Source of the DNA: Bradyrhizobium diazoefficiens USDA 110
Lineage (GTDB): Bacteria; Pseudomonadota; Alphaproteobacteria; Rhizobiales; Xanthobacteraceae
Direction: 5' to 3'
Length of the DNA stretch: 64,000 nucleotides
Assembly: GCF_000011365.1 (NCBI RefSeq)
Contig: NC_004463.1
Location: 3,644,001-3,708,000, forward strand
A model generated the notes under the pieces. It was given only the letters and a program-made list of their open reading frames with translations, was not told where the DNA came from and made no database searches. Position 1 is the stretch's first letter, and each line of letters starts with the position of its first letter. Both the position numbers and the translations under genes were made by a program. Of this stretch, positions 54,456 to 64,000 are shown in pieces.

Positions 54456-56122
54456 GCAAGGAACTGCTCAGGATCGACGACCTCCACGTCTCGTTCTCGA
54501 CGCGGCGCGGCATGGTCGAGGCCGTGCGCGGGGTCACGCTCACCGTCGAAGCGGGCGAGATGCTCGGCCTCGTCGGCGAGAGCGGCTCGGGCAAGTCGGT
54601 TACGGGGTTCGCAACGACAAGGCTGCTCGATGCAGCCGGCCGCGTCACCGGCGGCAAGATCCTGTTTCGCGGGCAGGACGTGACAAAACTCCGGGGCGAC
54701 GATCTCCGTCAGCTCCAGGGCGCCGCGATGTCCATGATCTTCCAGAACCCGCGCGCGGCGCTCAACCCGATCCGGGCGATCGGCTTGCAGATCGCAGACG
54801 CGATCCTCACCCACAAGCGCATCTCGAAGGACGCCGCGCGCGCCGAGGCGCTGGAGCTGCTGCGTGCGGTCCAGATCCGCGACCCCGAGGCGCGGATGAA
54901 TGCCTATCCGCACGAGCTCTCCGGCGGCATGTGCCAGCGCGTGATGATCGCGATCGCGATCTCCTGCAATCCCGCACTGCTGATTGCCGACGAGCCGACC
55001 ACCGGCCTCGACGTCACCACGCAGAAGGTGGTGATGGATCTTCTGGCGGACATCGCCGCCGCGCGCGGCATGGCGACGATCCTGATCACGCACGATCTCG
55101 GGCTCGCGGCGCGCTACTGCCGTCGCATCGCGGTGATGGAGCGCGGTCGCATCGTCGAGGAGGCCAGTCCCAGGATTCTCTTCACCACGCCGCAGCACGC
55201 CTACACCAGGCGCCTCGTTGCGGCATCGCCGACCGCGACGTCCCGGATCGAGGATCTCGTGACGGAGGAGGAGCGGGAAGGCTACGCGGCGGTTGTCAAC
55301 ATGCCGAGGCAGGAGCCCGCGCACGGTACGCCGCCGCTGCTGGAAGTGCGCAAGCTTGCCAAGCGTTTCGATCAGGGCTCCGCGGCGGTCGCGGATTTCT
55401 CGATGACGATGGCCGGCGGCGAGAGCGTCGGTCTCGTCGGTGAGTCCGGCTCGGGCAAGAGCACGACGTCGCGGATGATCTGCCGCCTGATCGATCCGAG
55501 CGAAGGCGACATCGTGTTCGACGGGCAGTCGATCGGTCATGTGGCGTCGCGTGATTTTCACCGCTCGTCCTTGCGCAAGGACATTCAGATGGTCTTCCAG
55601 GACCCGAACGAGAGCCTCAACCCGCGCTTCACCGCCTTCGACTGCATCGCCCATCCCCTGATGCGGCTCGACGGCATGCGGACGGGCGACGCGCTGCGCG
55701 CGCGGGTCGAGGAATGCGCGGAGCGCGTGGGGCTGCCGCTCGATCTCTTGCCGCGCTTCCCGCACCAGCTCTCCGGCGGCCAGAAGGCCCGCGTCGGCAT
55801 CGCCCGCGCCATCGCCTGCCGGCCCCGGCTTCTGGTGCTGGACGAGCCGACCGCCGCGCTCGACGTCTCCGTGCAGGCGGTGGTGCTGCAACTGCTCGAT
55901 CGCTTGCGCCGCGAGAACGACATCGCGCTGCTGTTCGTCAGCCACGATCTCAACGTGGTGCGCATGCTCTGCGATCGCACCATCGTGCTGCGCAATGGCG
56001 GCATCGTGGAACAGGGCGAGAGCCGGGCGCTGTTCGACAATCCGAAGACCGACTACACGCGCAAGCTGGTCGAGGCGATCCCGCATATCGAGACCGGGCC
56101 GACGCTGGCGGCGGCGCTTTGA
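54452..56122 (+). CDS. Fused double ATP-binding protein (DppD-DppF type)
   Basis: A 556-residue protein with two complete ATPase domains in tandem. The first has GESGSGKSV near 43, LSGGMCQRVMIAIAI and LLIADEPTTGLD. The second, from about 290, has [24 protein letters not shown] and LLVLDEPTAALD. It replaces the two separate ATPases used by the next importer (59768-61740). It completes the four-gene transporter begun at 50928. Confidence 0.94.
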   Translation: MSKELLRIDDLHVSFSTRRGMVEAVRGVTLTVEAGEMLGLVGESGSGKSVTGFATTRLLDAAGRVTGGKILFRGQDVTKLRGDDLRQLQGAAMSMIFQNPRAALNPIRAIGLQIADAILTHKRISKDAARAEALELLRAVQIRDPEARMNAYPHELSGGMCQRVMIAIAISCNPALLIADEPTTGLDVTTQKVVMDLLADIAAARGMATILITHDLGLAARYCRRIAVMERGRIVEEASPRILFTTPQHAYTRRLVAASPTATSRIEDLVTEEEREGYAAVVNMPRQEPAHGTPPLLEVRKLAKRFDQGSAAVADFSMTMAGGESVGLVGESGSGKSTTSRMICRLIDPSEGDIVFDGQSIGHVASRDFHRSSLRKDIQMVFQDPNESLNPRFTAFDCIAHPLMRLDGMRTGDALRARVEECAERVGLPLDLLPRFPHQLSGGQKARVGIARAIACRPRLLVLDEPTAALDVSVQAVVLQLLDRLRRENDIALLFVSHDLNVVRMLCDRTIVLRNGGIVEQGESRALFDNPKTDYTRKLVEAIPHIETGPTLAAAL

Positions 56123-56176
56123 GGTCTCGATCGACCCAAAGTCACGATGAGATCCCGCTGGCGAAGGCCTGGTTAC

Positions 56177-56192
56177 TGGCATACCATTTGCA
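56177..56192 (+). promoter_or_regulatory. Predicted sigma-54 promoter for the second Opp-type operon
   Basis: TGGCATACCATTTGCA differs from TGGCACRNNNNTTGCW only at the sixth base (T for C), with GG and GC correctly spaced. Transcription would start near 56204, about 60 bases before the binding-protein start at 56265. The leader includes the palindrome at 56222-56236. Confidence 0.6.
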
Positions 56193-56221
56193 CGCCAATG
56201 GGCTTCGGTTTCACTGCTCTT

Positions 56222-56236
56222 GGCCAATGATTGGCC
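56222..56236. promoter_or_regulatory. 15-base palindrome in the leader of the second Opp-type operon
   Basis: GGCCAAT and ATTGGCC flank a single G, a perfect seven-base inverted repeat about 20-30 bases downstream of the predicted transcription start. It could be a repressor site. GGGAGG of the ribosome site follows about 20 bases later. Confidence 0.4.
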
Positions 56237-56264
56237 GGCATCACGGCATTACTGGGAGGACTTC

Positions 56265-57869
56265 ATGGACCGCAGGACCGTATTGAAGGGACTGGCTGGC
56301 GCAAGCGGCCTGGCATTGACGGGCGGCCTTTCGGCCCCGGCGATCGCCCAGGGTGCCGCGGCGCGTACCCTGCGCTTCGTGCCGCAGGCCAATCTCGCCA
56401 ATTTCGATCCGATCTGGGGCACGCAATATGTCGTGCGCAACGCTGCGGCGCTGGTCTGGGACACGCTTTACGGCATCGATTCCTCGCTCCAGCCGCAACG
56501 CCAGATGGTGGAGTCCGAGGAAGTCACCGACGACGGTACGACCTGGACGTTCAAATTGCGGCCGGGGCTCAAGTTCCATGACGGCGAGCCGGTGCTGAGC
56601 AAGGACGTCGTCGCGAGCCTTACGCGCTGGTCGGCGCGAGATCCGATGGGGCTCATGATCAAGGCGCTTCAGCAGGAGCTGACGGCCGTCGACGATCGCA
56701 CCTTCAAATGGGTGCTCAAGCAGCCCTTCCCGAAGCTGCTCTACGCGCTGGCCAAGAACAACTCGCCGTGCGCCTTCATCATGCCGGAGCGCATCGCGCA
56801 GACCGATCCGTTCAAGCAGATCACCGACTATGTCGGCTCCGGGCCGATGAAGTTCGCCAAGGGCGAATGGGTGCCCGGCGCGAAAGCGGTGTTCGAGAAG
56901 TTCGCCGACTACGCGCCGCGGCAGGAGAAAGCGTCGTGGCTGGCCGGCGGCAAGCAGATCATGGTTGACCGCATCGAATGGATCGTGATGCCGGATCCGG
57001 CGACCGCGGCCGCCGCCTTGCAGAACGGCGAGGTCGACTGGTGGGAAAGCCCGATCGCCGACCTCGTTCCGGTCCTGAAGAAGAACAAGAACATCAGCGT
57101 CGACATTGGCGATCCCCTCGGCAATGTCGGCTCGTTCCGCATGAACTTCCTGTATCCGCCCTTCAACGACGTGCGGGCGCGGCGCGCGGTGCTGATGGCA
57201 ATGAGTCAGGAAGACTACATGCGCGCGATCGTCGGCGACGACACCGCGTTGTGGAAGCCGCTGCCCGGCTATTTCACGCCGGATACGCCGCTCTATTCCG
57301 AGGCGGGCGGCGAGATCCTGAAGGGCAAGCGCGATCTCGACGCAGCCAAGAAGCTGCTCGCCGAGAGCGGTTATTCCGGCCAGCCCGTGACGTGCCTCGT
57401 GGCGCAGGACCAGCCGATCACCAAGGCGCAGGGCGACGTGACCGCGGACCTCCTGAAGAAGCTCGGCATGAATGTCGATTTCGTCGCGACCGACTGGGGC
57501 ACGGTCGGCTCGCGCCGTGCACAGAAGACGCCGCCGGGACAGGGCGGCTGGAACATGTTCCACACCTGGCATGCGGGCGCGGACTGCATCAACCCTGCGC
57601 CGTACACCGCCATTCGCGCCAACGGCGACAAGGCCTGGTTCGGCTGGCCCACCAGCCCCGGCACCGAAAAGGAGGTCGCGTCCTGGTTCGAGGCCAAGAA
57701 CCTCGATGAGGAGAAAGCCGCCATCGGCCGCCTCAACAAGGCGGCGCTCGATGACGTCGTCTACGCGCCGACCGGCTTCTTCCTGAGCTACACCGCGTGG
57801 CGCAAGAACGTCTCCGGCATTACCAAGGGGCCGCTGCCGTTCTTCTGGGGCGTGTCGAAATCCGCATGA
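56265..57869 (+). CDS. Opp/Dpp-type ABC substrate-binding protein with Tat-like signal
   Basis: A 534-residue family 5 binding protein. The N-terminus MDRRTVLKGLAGASGLALTG carries a twin-arginine motif (RRTVLKG) and ends near APAIAQ, so export by the Tat system is likely. Core segments ESEEVTDDGTTWTFKLRPGLKFHDGEPVLSKDVVASL, with the family's spacing, and NDVRARRAVLMAMSQEDY are typical. GGGAGG precedes ATG 56265. It heads a second importer (56265-61740) with separate ATPases. Confidence 0.92.
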   Translation: MDRRTVLKGLAGASGLALTGGLSAPAIAQGAAARTLRFVPQANLANFDPIWGTQYVVRNAAALVWDTLYGIDSSLQPQRQMVESEEVTDDGTTWTFKLRPGLKFHDGEPVLSKDVVASLTRWSARDPMGLMIKALQQELTAVDDRTFKWVLKQPFPKLLYALAKNNSPCAFIMPERIAQTDPFKQITDYVGSGPMKFAKGEWVPGAKAVFEKFADYAPRQEKASWLAGGKQIMVDRIEWIVMPDPATAAAALQNGEVDWWESPIADLVPVLKKNKNISVDIGDPLGNVGSFRMNFLYPPFNDVRARRAVLMAMSQEDYMRAIVGDDTALWKPLPGYFTPDTPLYSEAGGEILKGKRDLDAAKKLLAESGYSGQPVTCLVAQDQPITKAQGDVTADLLKKLGMNVDFVATDWGTVGSRRAQKTPPGQGGWNMFHTWHAGADCINPAPYTAIRANGDKAWFGWPTSPGTEKEVASWFEAKNLDEEKAAIGRLNKAALDDVVYAPTGFFLSYTAWRKNVSGITKGPLPFFWGVSKSA

Positions 57870-57886
57870 TCGCGCGCTGAGGCCAG

Positions 57887-58828
57887 ATGCTCTCCTACAT
57901 CCTCCGTCGCATCGTCGCGACCTTGCCGGTGATGGCAATCGTCGCGCTGTTCGTGTTCAGCCTGCTTTACATCGCGCCGGGTGATCCGGCCGTGGTGATC
58001 GCGGGCGATCAGGCGAGCCCGGAGGATGTGGAGCGAATCCGCCAGAGCCTCGGTCTCGACCGGCCGTTCCTGATCCAGTTCGGAAGCTGGGTCTGGCGCA
58101 TCCTGCACGGCGATCTCGGCACCTCGATCTTCACCAATCTGCCGGTCTCGACGATGATCGGGCAGCGTCTCGGACCGACGCTGTCGCTGATGATCGTCAC
58201 GCTGCTGCTCACCATCGTGGTCGCGGTGCCGCTCGGCGTGGTGGCGGCGTGGAAAGCCGGCAGCCTGATCGACCGCGTCATCATGGGCTTTGCCGTGTTC
58301 GGCTTCTCGCTGCCCGTCTTCGTGGTCGGCTACATGCTTTCCTACATCTTCGCGCTCGAACTGGAATGGCTGCCGGTGCAGGGCTACACGCCGCTTGCCC
58401 AGGGCTTTTGGCCCTGGCTGGAGAACTTGATCTTGCCGGCGGTCGCGCTGGGCTGTGTCTACATCGCGCTGATCGCGCGCATCACCCGCGCCACCATGCT
58501 CGAAGTGCTGCAGCAGGACTATATCCGCACCGCGCGGGCCAAGGGCCTCGGGCAGGGCGGCATCCTGTTTGTTCACGCGCTGAAGAACGCGGCGGTGCCG
58601 ATCGTCACCGTGATCGGGATCGGCATCGCGCTCCTGATCGGCGGTGCCGTCGTCACGGAAAGCGTGTTTGCGATTCCCGGCCTCGGCCGGCTCACGATCG
58701 ATGCGATCCTGCGCCGCGACTATCCCGTCATCCAGGGGATCGTGCTGCTGTTCAGCTTCGTCTACGTCCTCGTCAATTTGATGATCGACGTCATCTATAC
58801 GCTCGTTGACCCGAGGATTCGCTATTGA
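57887..58828 (+). CDS. Opp/Dpp-type ABC permease (DppB-like)
   Basis: A 313-residue DppB-type permease: MLSYILRRIVATLPVMAIVAL lead helix, IAPGDPAVVIAGDQA, about five further helices and the coupling loop YIRTARAKGLGQGGILFVHALKNAAVP. It starts 17 bases after the binding-protein stop and ends in a TTGA overlap with the DppC-like gene. Confidence 0.93.
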   Translation: MLSYILRRIVATLPVMAIVALFVFSLLYIAPGDPAVVIAGDQASPEDVERIRQSLGLDRPFLIQFGSWVWRILHGDLGTSIFTNLPVSTMIGQRLGPTLSLMIVTLLLTIVVAVPLGVVAAWKAGSLIDRVIMGFAVFGFSLPVFVVGYMLSYIFALELEWLPVQGYTPLAQGFWPWLENLILPAVALGCVYIALIARITRATMLEVLQQDYIRTARAKGLGQGGILFVHALKNAAVPIVTVIGIGIALLIGGAVVTESVFAIPGLGRLTIDAILRRDYPVIQGIVLLFSFVYVLVNLMIDVIYTLVDPRIRY

Positions 58829-59748
58829 CCGACACCACCGTCAACCCGCAATCGCTCCCGGCCGGTCTAGTCCTCGCGCCGCAACTGCCGGAGATCCTTC
58901 GGCCGGTCAAGATCCGGCGCGGCTTCATCGGCTTCCTGCGCGGTCATCCGACGGTCGCCATCGGCGGTGCGCTGCTGCTGACGCTGGTCCTGATCGCGAT
59001 CTTCGCGCCTTATCTCGGAACGGTCGATCCGACCGCGCTCGCGCCAGCCAAGCGCACGCGCGCGCCGTCGGCGGACTACTGGTTCGGCACCGACGTGCTC
59101 GGCCGCGACATCTATTCGCGCGTGCTCTTCGGCGCGCGGGTCTCGCTCACGGTCGGCCTGTCGGTTGCGATGTTCGCGTCTGCGGTGGGCCTTGCCATCG
59201 GCATCGTCTCCGGCTTCATCCGCTGGGCCGACGGCATCCTAATGCGCTTCATGGACGGCTTGATGTCGATCCCGCCGATCCTGCTGGCGATCGCGCTGAT
59301 GGCCTTGACGCGCGGCAGCGTCGGCAACGTCATCCTGGCCATCACCATCGCCGAGATCCCGCGCGTCTCGCGCCTCGTCCGCAGCGTGGTGCTGTCGCTG
59401 CGTGAGCAGCCCTATGTGGACGCGGCGGTGGCCTGCGGCACGCGCACGCCGATGATCATCCTGCGCCACATTCTGCCCAACACGCTCGCGCCCATGCTGG
59501 TCCAGGCGACCTATATCTGCGCCAGCGCCATGATCACGGAGGCGATCCTGTCCTTCATCGGTGCGGGAACGCCGCCCACCATTCCGTCCTGGGGCAACAT
59601 CATGGCCGAGGGCCGCGCGCTGTGGCAGGTCAAGCCCTACATCGTGTTCTTTCCGGCGGCCTTCCTGTCCGTCACCGTGCTTGCCGTGAATCTGCTCGGC
59701 GACGGCCTTCGCGATGCGCTCGATCCGCGCATGGCCAAGAGCCTCTGA
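58825..59748 (+). CDS. Opp/Dpp-type ABC permease (DppC-like), TTG start
   Basis: A 307-residue DppC-type permease (YWFGTDVLGRDIYSRVLFGARVSL; coupling loop YVDAAVACGTRTPMIILRHILPNTLAP). The only start that keeps the N-terminal cytoplasmic stretch and first helix is TTG at 58825, overlapping the upstream stop, so expression probably depends on translational coupling. Confidence 0.9.
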   Translation: MTDTTVNPQSLPAGLVLAPQLPEILRPVKIRRGFIGFLRGHPTVAIGGALLLTLVLIAIFAPYLGTVDPTALAPAKRTRAPSADYWFGTDVLGRDIYSRVLFGARVSLTVGLSVAMFASAVGLAIGIVSGFIRWADGILMRFMDGLMSIPPILLAIALMALTRGSVGNVILAITIAEIPRVSRLVRSVVLSLREQPYVDAAVACGTRTPMIILRHILPNTLAPMLVQATYICASAMITEAILSFIGAGTPPTIPSWGNIMAEGRALWQVKPYIVFFPAAFLSVTVLAVNLLGDGLRDALDPRMAKSL

Positions 59749-59767
59749 TGTTGCGAGGCTGATCACG

Positions 59768-60753
<986 letters not shown>

Positions 60754-60757
<4 letters not shown>

Positions 60758-61740
60758 GTCCTCCTCTGCTCCAGGTCAACGACCTCAAGAAGCATTTTCC
60801 GGTCAACAAGGGCCTGTTCGGCCGCAAGTCCGAATGGGTGTATGCGGTCGACGGCGTGTCTTTCGAGATCGCGCGCGGCGAGACGCTGTCGCTGGTCGGG
60901 GAGTCCGGCTGCGGCAAATCGACGGTCGGCCGCGCCATCCTGCGGCTGTTCGACATCACTTCCGGGCAGGTGATCCTCGACGGCCAGCGCATCGACGATG
61001 CCGCGCCGGCCACGATGCGCCAGATGCGCCGGCGCGTGCAGGTCGTGTTCCAGGATCCGTTCTCCAGCCTCAATCCGCGCATGCGCGTGCGCGACATTCT
61101 CGCGGAGCCGATCCGCAATTTCGGCCTCGCCAAATCCGCGGAAGATCTCGAGGTGCGCGTCACGGCGCTGATGGACACCGTGCGCCTGCCGCGCGAGGCG
61201 CTGAACCGCCGGCCGCACGAGTTCTCCGGCGGTCAGCGCCAGCGCATCGGGATCGCGCGGGCGCTGGCGGCCGAGCCCGAGCTGATCGTCTGCGACGAGG
61301 CGGTCTCCGCGCTCGATGTCTCGGTCAAGGCGCAGATCGTCAACCTGCTCCAGGATCTCCAGCAGAAATTCGGCCTCGCGCTGCTATTCATCAGCCATGA
61401 CCTCGCCATCGTCGAGCACATGACCCATCGCGTCGCGGTGATGTATCTCGGCAAGATCGTCGAGGTCGCGCCGCGCCGGGAGATCTTTGCCGCGCCGAGG
61501 CATCCCTACACCAAGGCGCTGCTCTCAGCGGTGCCGCTGCCCGAGCCGGGCGCCCAGCGCAACCCGATCATCCTCGGCGGCGACGTGCCGAGCCCGATCA
61601 ATCCGCCGAGCGGATGCCGCTTCCACACCCGTTGTCCATACGTGTTCGACCGTTGTCGCACGGAAGAGCCGGTGCTTCGGACGACTGGACCCGAGCAGTG
61701 GGTGGCGTGCCACCTCGACGAGGCACTAGAGGCACCATAA
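60754..61740 (+). CDS. Opp/Dpp-type ABC ATP-binding protein (DppF-like)
   Basis: A 328-residue ATPase with GESGCGKST (about 49-57), [15 protein letters not shown] and [12 protein letters not shown] (an Ala where Walker B usually has Pro). The C-terminal cysteine-rich oligopeptide extension is present ([15 protein letters not shown]). It ends the second importer and abuts the convergent formamidase gene, with two bases between stops. Confidence 0.93.
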
Positions 61741-61742
61741 GT

Positions 61743-62687
61743 TTAGAGGCATGGCATGCGGGATTTCGCCAGCACGCAGTGAATGCCCTTGTTGCCGTCG
61801 ACCATCTGCGTGACCCGCAGGTCCGCGGCGATCGAGCAGAGCGTATAGGCATCCTGTGCGCCGAGGCCGCTGTGCTCGCGGATCAGCGCGATCATGTCGC
61901 GCAGCGCGGCCTTGGCCGCGTCGTCGAGATCCTCGTCAAAGCCCATGGTGATCCAGTCGGACGCCGTCTCGGCGCGGGGCGAGGTGAGGCGGAGATCGCG
62001 GCGGACGTGGAATTCGAAGGTGCCGGTGAGCGCCGCCTCGATCGCGGTCAGGCAGACTTCGCCGTCGCCCTGGAGCGCGTGGCCGTCGCCGGCGGAGAAC
62101 AGCGCGCCCGGCACGAAGACCGGAAAATAAAGCGTGCTGCCGGCACCTAACTCCTTGTTGTCCATGTTGCCGCCGAATGCCCGCGGCTCCTTTGAGGACA
62201 ATCGGCCCCAGGCGAGCGGCGGCGCGACGCCGAAATTGCCGAAGAAGGGGGAGAGCGGCAGCTCCTGGCCCCAGGGGAGTTTTGCGACGTTGCGCGCGCG
62301 GTCCAGCGGAATGTGGATGCGGCGGAACTCGGGGAAATCCTCAGGGAGAGTGCCGAGCGTCGGGACCTGGAGATTCCAGCCCCAATTGCAGCGCAGCTCG
62401 ATGCTCAGCACGCGCACTTCGAGGACGTCGCCAGGCTCGGCGCCCTCGATGTAGACAGGCCCGGTGAGAAGGTGCGGCCCCGGACCGCGGAAGGCGCTTG
62501 CGAGCACCTCCGCATGTCCGGGCACGACGTCAAAACCGAGCGATGGATCGGGCAGGTCGTCCGGCTCGCCCGAGAGCGTCTCGATGGTCACGCGGTCTCC
62601 GGATGCGATCCGGAGCACCGGCTTCAGCCGTCCGTCCCAGAGTCCCCACTGGACGTTTCCAGGAGTGGATCGCAGAACGTAGTCCAT
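61743..62687 (-). CDS. Acetamidase/formamidase family protein
   Basis: A 314-residue FmdA/AmdA-type hydrolase, as shown by GFDVVPGHAEVLASAF, TGPVYIEGAEPGDVLEVRV, GNFGVAPP and the acidic metal/active-site stretch GDGHALQGDGEVCLTA. It releases ammonia from formamide, acetamide or a related small amide. ATG 62687 lies four bases after the permease stop with GTGAAGG as ribosome site; TTG 62714 is an alternative. Co-transcription with an NCS1 permease suggests the amide arises from a nucleobase or hydantoin. Confidence 0.9.
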   Translation of the reverse strand: MDYVLRSTPGNVQWGLWDGRLKPVLRIASGDRVTIETLSGEPDDLPDPSLGFDVVPGHAEVLASAFRGPGPHLLTGPVYIEGAEPGDVLEVRVLSIELRCNWGWNLQVPTLGTLPEDFPEFRRIHIPLDRARNVAKLPWGQELPLSPFFGNFGVAPPLAWGRLSSKEPRAFGGNMDNKELGAGSTLYFPVFVPGALFSAGDGHALQGDGEVCLTAIEAALTGTFEFHVRRDLRLTSPRAETASDWITMGFDEDLDDAAKAALRDMIALIREHSGLGAQDAYTLCSIAADLRVTQMVDGNKGIHCVLAKSRMPCL

Positions 62688-62691
62688 GCCT

Positions 62692-64000
62692 TCACCGGCC
62701 TGCGCTGCTCGCAACGATCGAGGAGGGCGACGTGACGTGCTTGCCCAGCGCCAGATAGACCAGCCCCGAGACGCCGATCCCGAACAGCCAGCTCAGATCG
62801 GCTCCGCCCAGGAGGTTGATCGAGACCGGCCCCTGAAGCGCGCCGACCAGGCCGTCTTCCACCAGCCATCCGGCGACAAGGCCGGCGAAGAACGCGATCA
62901 TGCCGGCCCAGTTGATGTCGCCATAGGCGCTGGTCTCCGGCGAGCGGTAGAGCTCGGCGACGTCGATCTTGCCCTTCCGCTTGAGGAAGAAATCCGCGAG
63001 CACCACGCCGGCCCACGGGCTCATCCACAACAAGAGGCTGATCATCCAGTTGTCGAACGCTTTGGCGAAGGACGGCGCGAAGATGAAATACAGCGTGACC
63101 AGATAGCCGGCGACACCGACGATGACGGTGAGCCAGAAGCGCGAGAACTTCAGCCCCGCGCTCAGCGCCGCCAGGGTCGCCGAGTAGACGTTGAGGATGT
63201 TGGTCGCGATCGGGCCATGCAGCACCATCAAGAGGACCAGGATGCTGACCGGCCCGCCGAACACCGCGCTGACCATTTTTGCGGGATCGGTGTCCAGCGT
63301 GGTCGAGGCGATGGTCGCGCCGAGGATGCCGAGCCAGACCGTCGGCACGAACATACCGACATAGCTGTACCAGAACACGGATTTCGACGGCACGCTTTTC
63401 GGCACGAAGCGCGAATAGTCGGAGGCCCAGGTGACCCAGGAAATGCCCCAGCCGACGCCGATCGCCGTCATCAGCAGGGTCAGCATCGCCAGATGCGCGC
63501 CCGGCGGCAGCGAGGTCGTGAGGCTCCAGTTGACGACGCCGGGGCGCGTCCAGGCCAGCACGCTCATCAGCACCATGATGGCGATGGTCGGCGGCACCGT
63601 GTATTTCTCGAAGGTGCGGATCGCGTAGAAACCGTACACGCCGATCAGGACCTGCGCCGCCATCACCAGCGTGATGATGACGATCTCGATCAGCCAGGTG
63701 TCGGGCACGCCGAACTGGCCAAGGATTCCGATCGAAACCTTCACCGGGAAGTAGGTGTTGACGCCGATCCAGCCGAGCGTCATCACGAACATCAGGATGC
63801 TGGGCAGGTAGGCGCCGCGGACGCCGAACGCGGACCGGCTCAGCACCATCTGGTTGACGCCGGTCTTGTGCCCCATCACGGTGAAGGTCGCGAAGATCGC
63901 GCAGCCGACGATGTTCCCGAGCACGATGACCGCGATCGTCTCCATCAATCCCAGTTTCAGGATGATGCCGAGCGCGCCGAGCGCCCAGTTGACCGGCGCG
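62692..64000 (-). CDS. NCS1 family nucleobase/allantoin/hydantoin permease, N-terminus outside window
   Basis: At least 435 residues of a Mhp1/CodB/PurP-type transporter with about eleven hydrophobic helices. Features are GHKTGVNQMVLSRSAFGVRGAYLPS, the substrate-site helix GWGISWVTWASDYSRFVP and ALSAGLKFSRFWLTVIVG. The frame stays open to the right edge (PVNWALGALGIILKLGL precedes the first Met), so the true start is beyond 64000. The family imports cytosine, uracil, allantoin, thiamine or hydantoins with Na+ or H+. It is followed by the formamidase gene. Confidence 0.92.
   Translation of the reverse strand, partial: APVNWALGALGIILKLGLMETIAVIVLGNIVGCAIFATFTVMGHKTGVNQMVLSRSAFGVRGAYLPSILMFVMTLGWIGVNTYFPVKVSIGILGQFGVPDTWLIEIVIITLVMAAQVLIGVYGFYAIRTFEKYTVPPTIAIMVLMSVLAWTRPGVVNWSLTTSLPPGAHLAMLTLLMTAIGVGWGISWVTWASDYSRFVPKSVPSKSVFWYSYVGMFVPTVWLGILGATIASTTLDTDPAKMVSAVFGGPVSILVLLMVLHGPIATNILNVYSATLAALSAGLKFSRFWLTVIVGVAGYLVTLYFIFAPSFAKAFDNWMISLLLWMSPWAGVVLADFFLKRKGKIDVAELYRSPETSAYGDINWAGMIAFFAGLVAGWLVEDGLVGALQGPVSINLLGGADLSWLFGIGVSGLVYLALGKHVTSPSSIVASSAGR

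Noticed and set aside
54074..56227. A 717-codon minus-strand frame opposite the fused ATPase gene
   Set aside because: It is a GC-rich shadow with repetitive Asp/Arg/His composition and no domain; the plus strand carries two full ATPase domains.

Overview
The window looks like a chromosomal segment of a high-GC alphaproteobacterium of the Bradyrhizobium/Rhodopseudomonas type. The evidence is GC-rich third positions, tightly overlapping ATGA/GTGA gene joints, many paralogous ABC importers, and a Rhizobiales-style hairpin repeat at 23775-23891. Almost everything in it concerns uptake and breakdown of nitrogen-containing organic compounds such as hydantoins, ureides, amides, pyrimidine-like rings, peptides or opine-like compounds, and CoA-activated acids. 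I see no rRNA, tRNA, CRISPR array, phage or insertion sequence.

Layout. 1-1.1 kb: ATPase of a PotA-type importer whose operon runs off the left edge. 1.2-9.0 kb: an amidase, then a GntR/racemase-like pair divergent from a TauT-type ABC importer, an arylmalonate-decarboxylase-like enzyme and a D-hydantoinase. 9.1-23.7 kb: a LacI-controlled divergent cluster. The left arm holds a tautomerase, acyl-CoA dehydrogenase, CoA-transferase, MaoC hydratase and a frameshifted binding protein. The right arm holds three DapA-family aldolases/lyases, a CaiB CoA-transferase, an acyl-CoA dehydrogenase, a split MaoC pair and an amino-acid-type ABC importer. Two palindromic operators lie between the arms.

23.9-36.7 kb: a GntR gene flanked by two divergent operons. 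The left one holds a THI5/NMT1-type ABC importer, a class II aldolase and an NtaA-type flavin monooxygenase. The right one holds an SDR-like protein, an aminotransferase, an alpha/beta hydrolase, an N-carbamoyl amino acid hydrolase, a RutF-like flavin reductase and a MocR regulator. Together these resemble a non-orthologous version of the Rut pyrimidine ring-opening pathway. 37.2-50.8 kb: HyuA/HyuB, a class III aminotransferase, an acyl-CoA ligase, D-carbamoylase, flavin reductase, racemase, D-hydantoinase, epimerase, SDR and an FAD monooxygenase. This includes a complete hydantoinase/racemase/carbamoylase set. 50.9-61.7 kb: two complete Opp/Dpp-type importers in tandem. 61.7-64 kb: a formamidase/acetamidase and an NCS1 permease cut by the right edge.

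A shared regulatory theme runs through the window. Sequences matching the sigma-54 -24/-12 promoter, with GG and GC correctly spaced, sit directly upstream of five transport or catabolic operons (1154-1169, 29571-29586, 30461-30476, 50860-50875, 56177-56192). That is what nitrogen-limitation control of such scavenging genes would look like. Notable oddities are a racemase-fold protein lacking both catalytic cysteines, an SDR lacking the YxxxK pair, a MaoC pair with one degenerate subunit, and a binding-protein gene broken by a one-base deletion.
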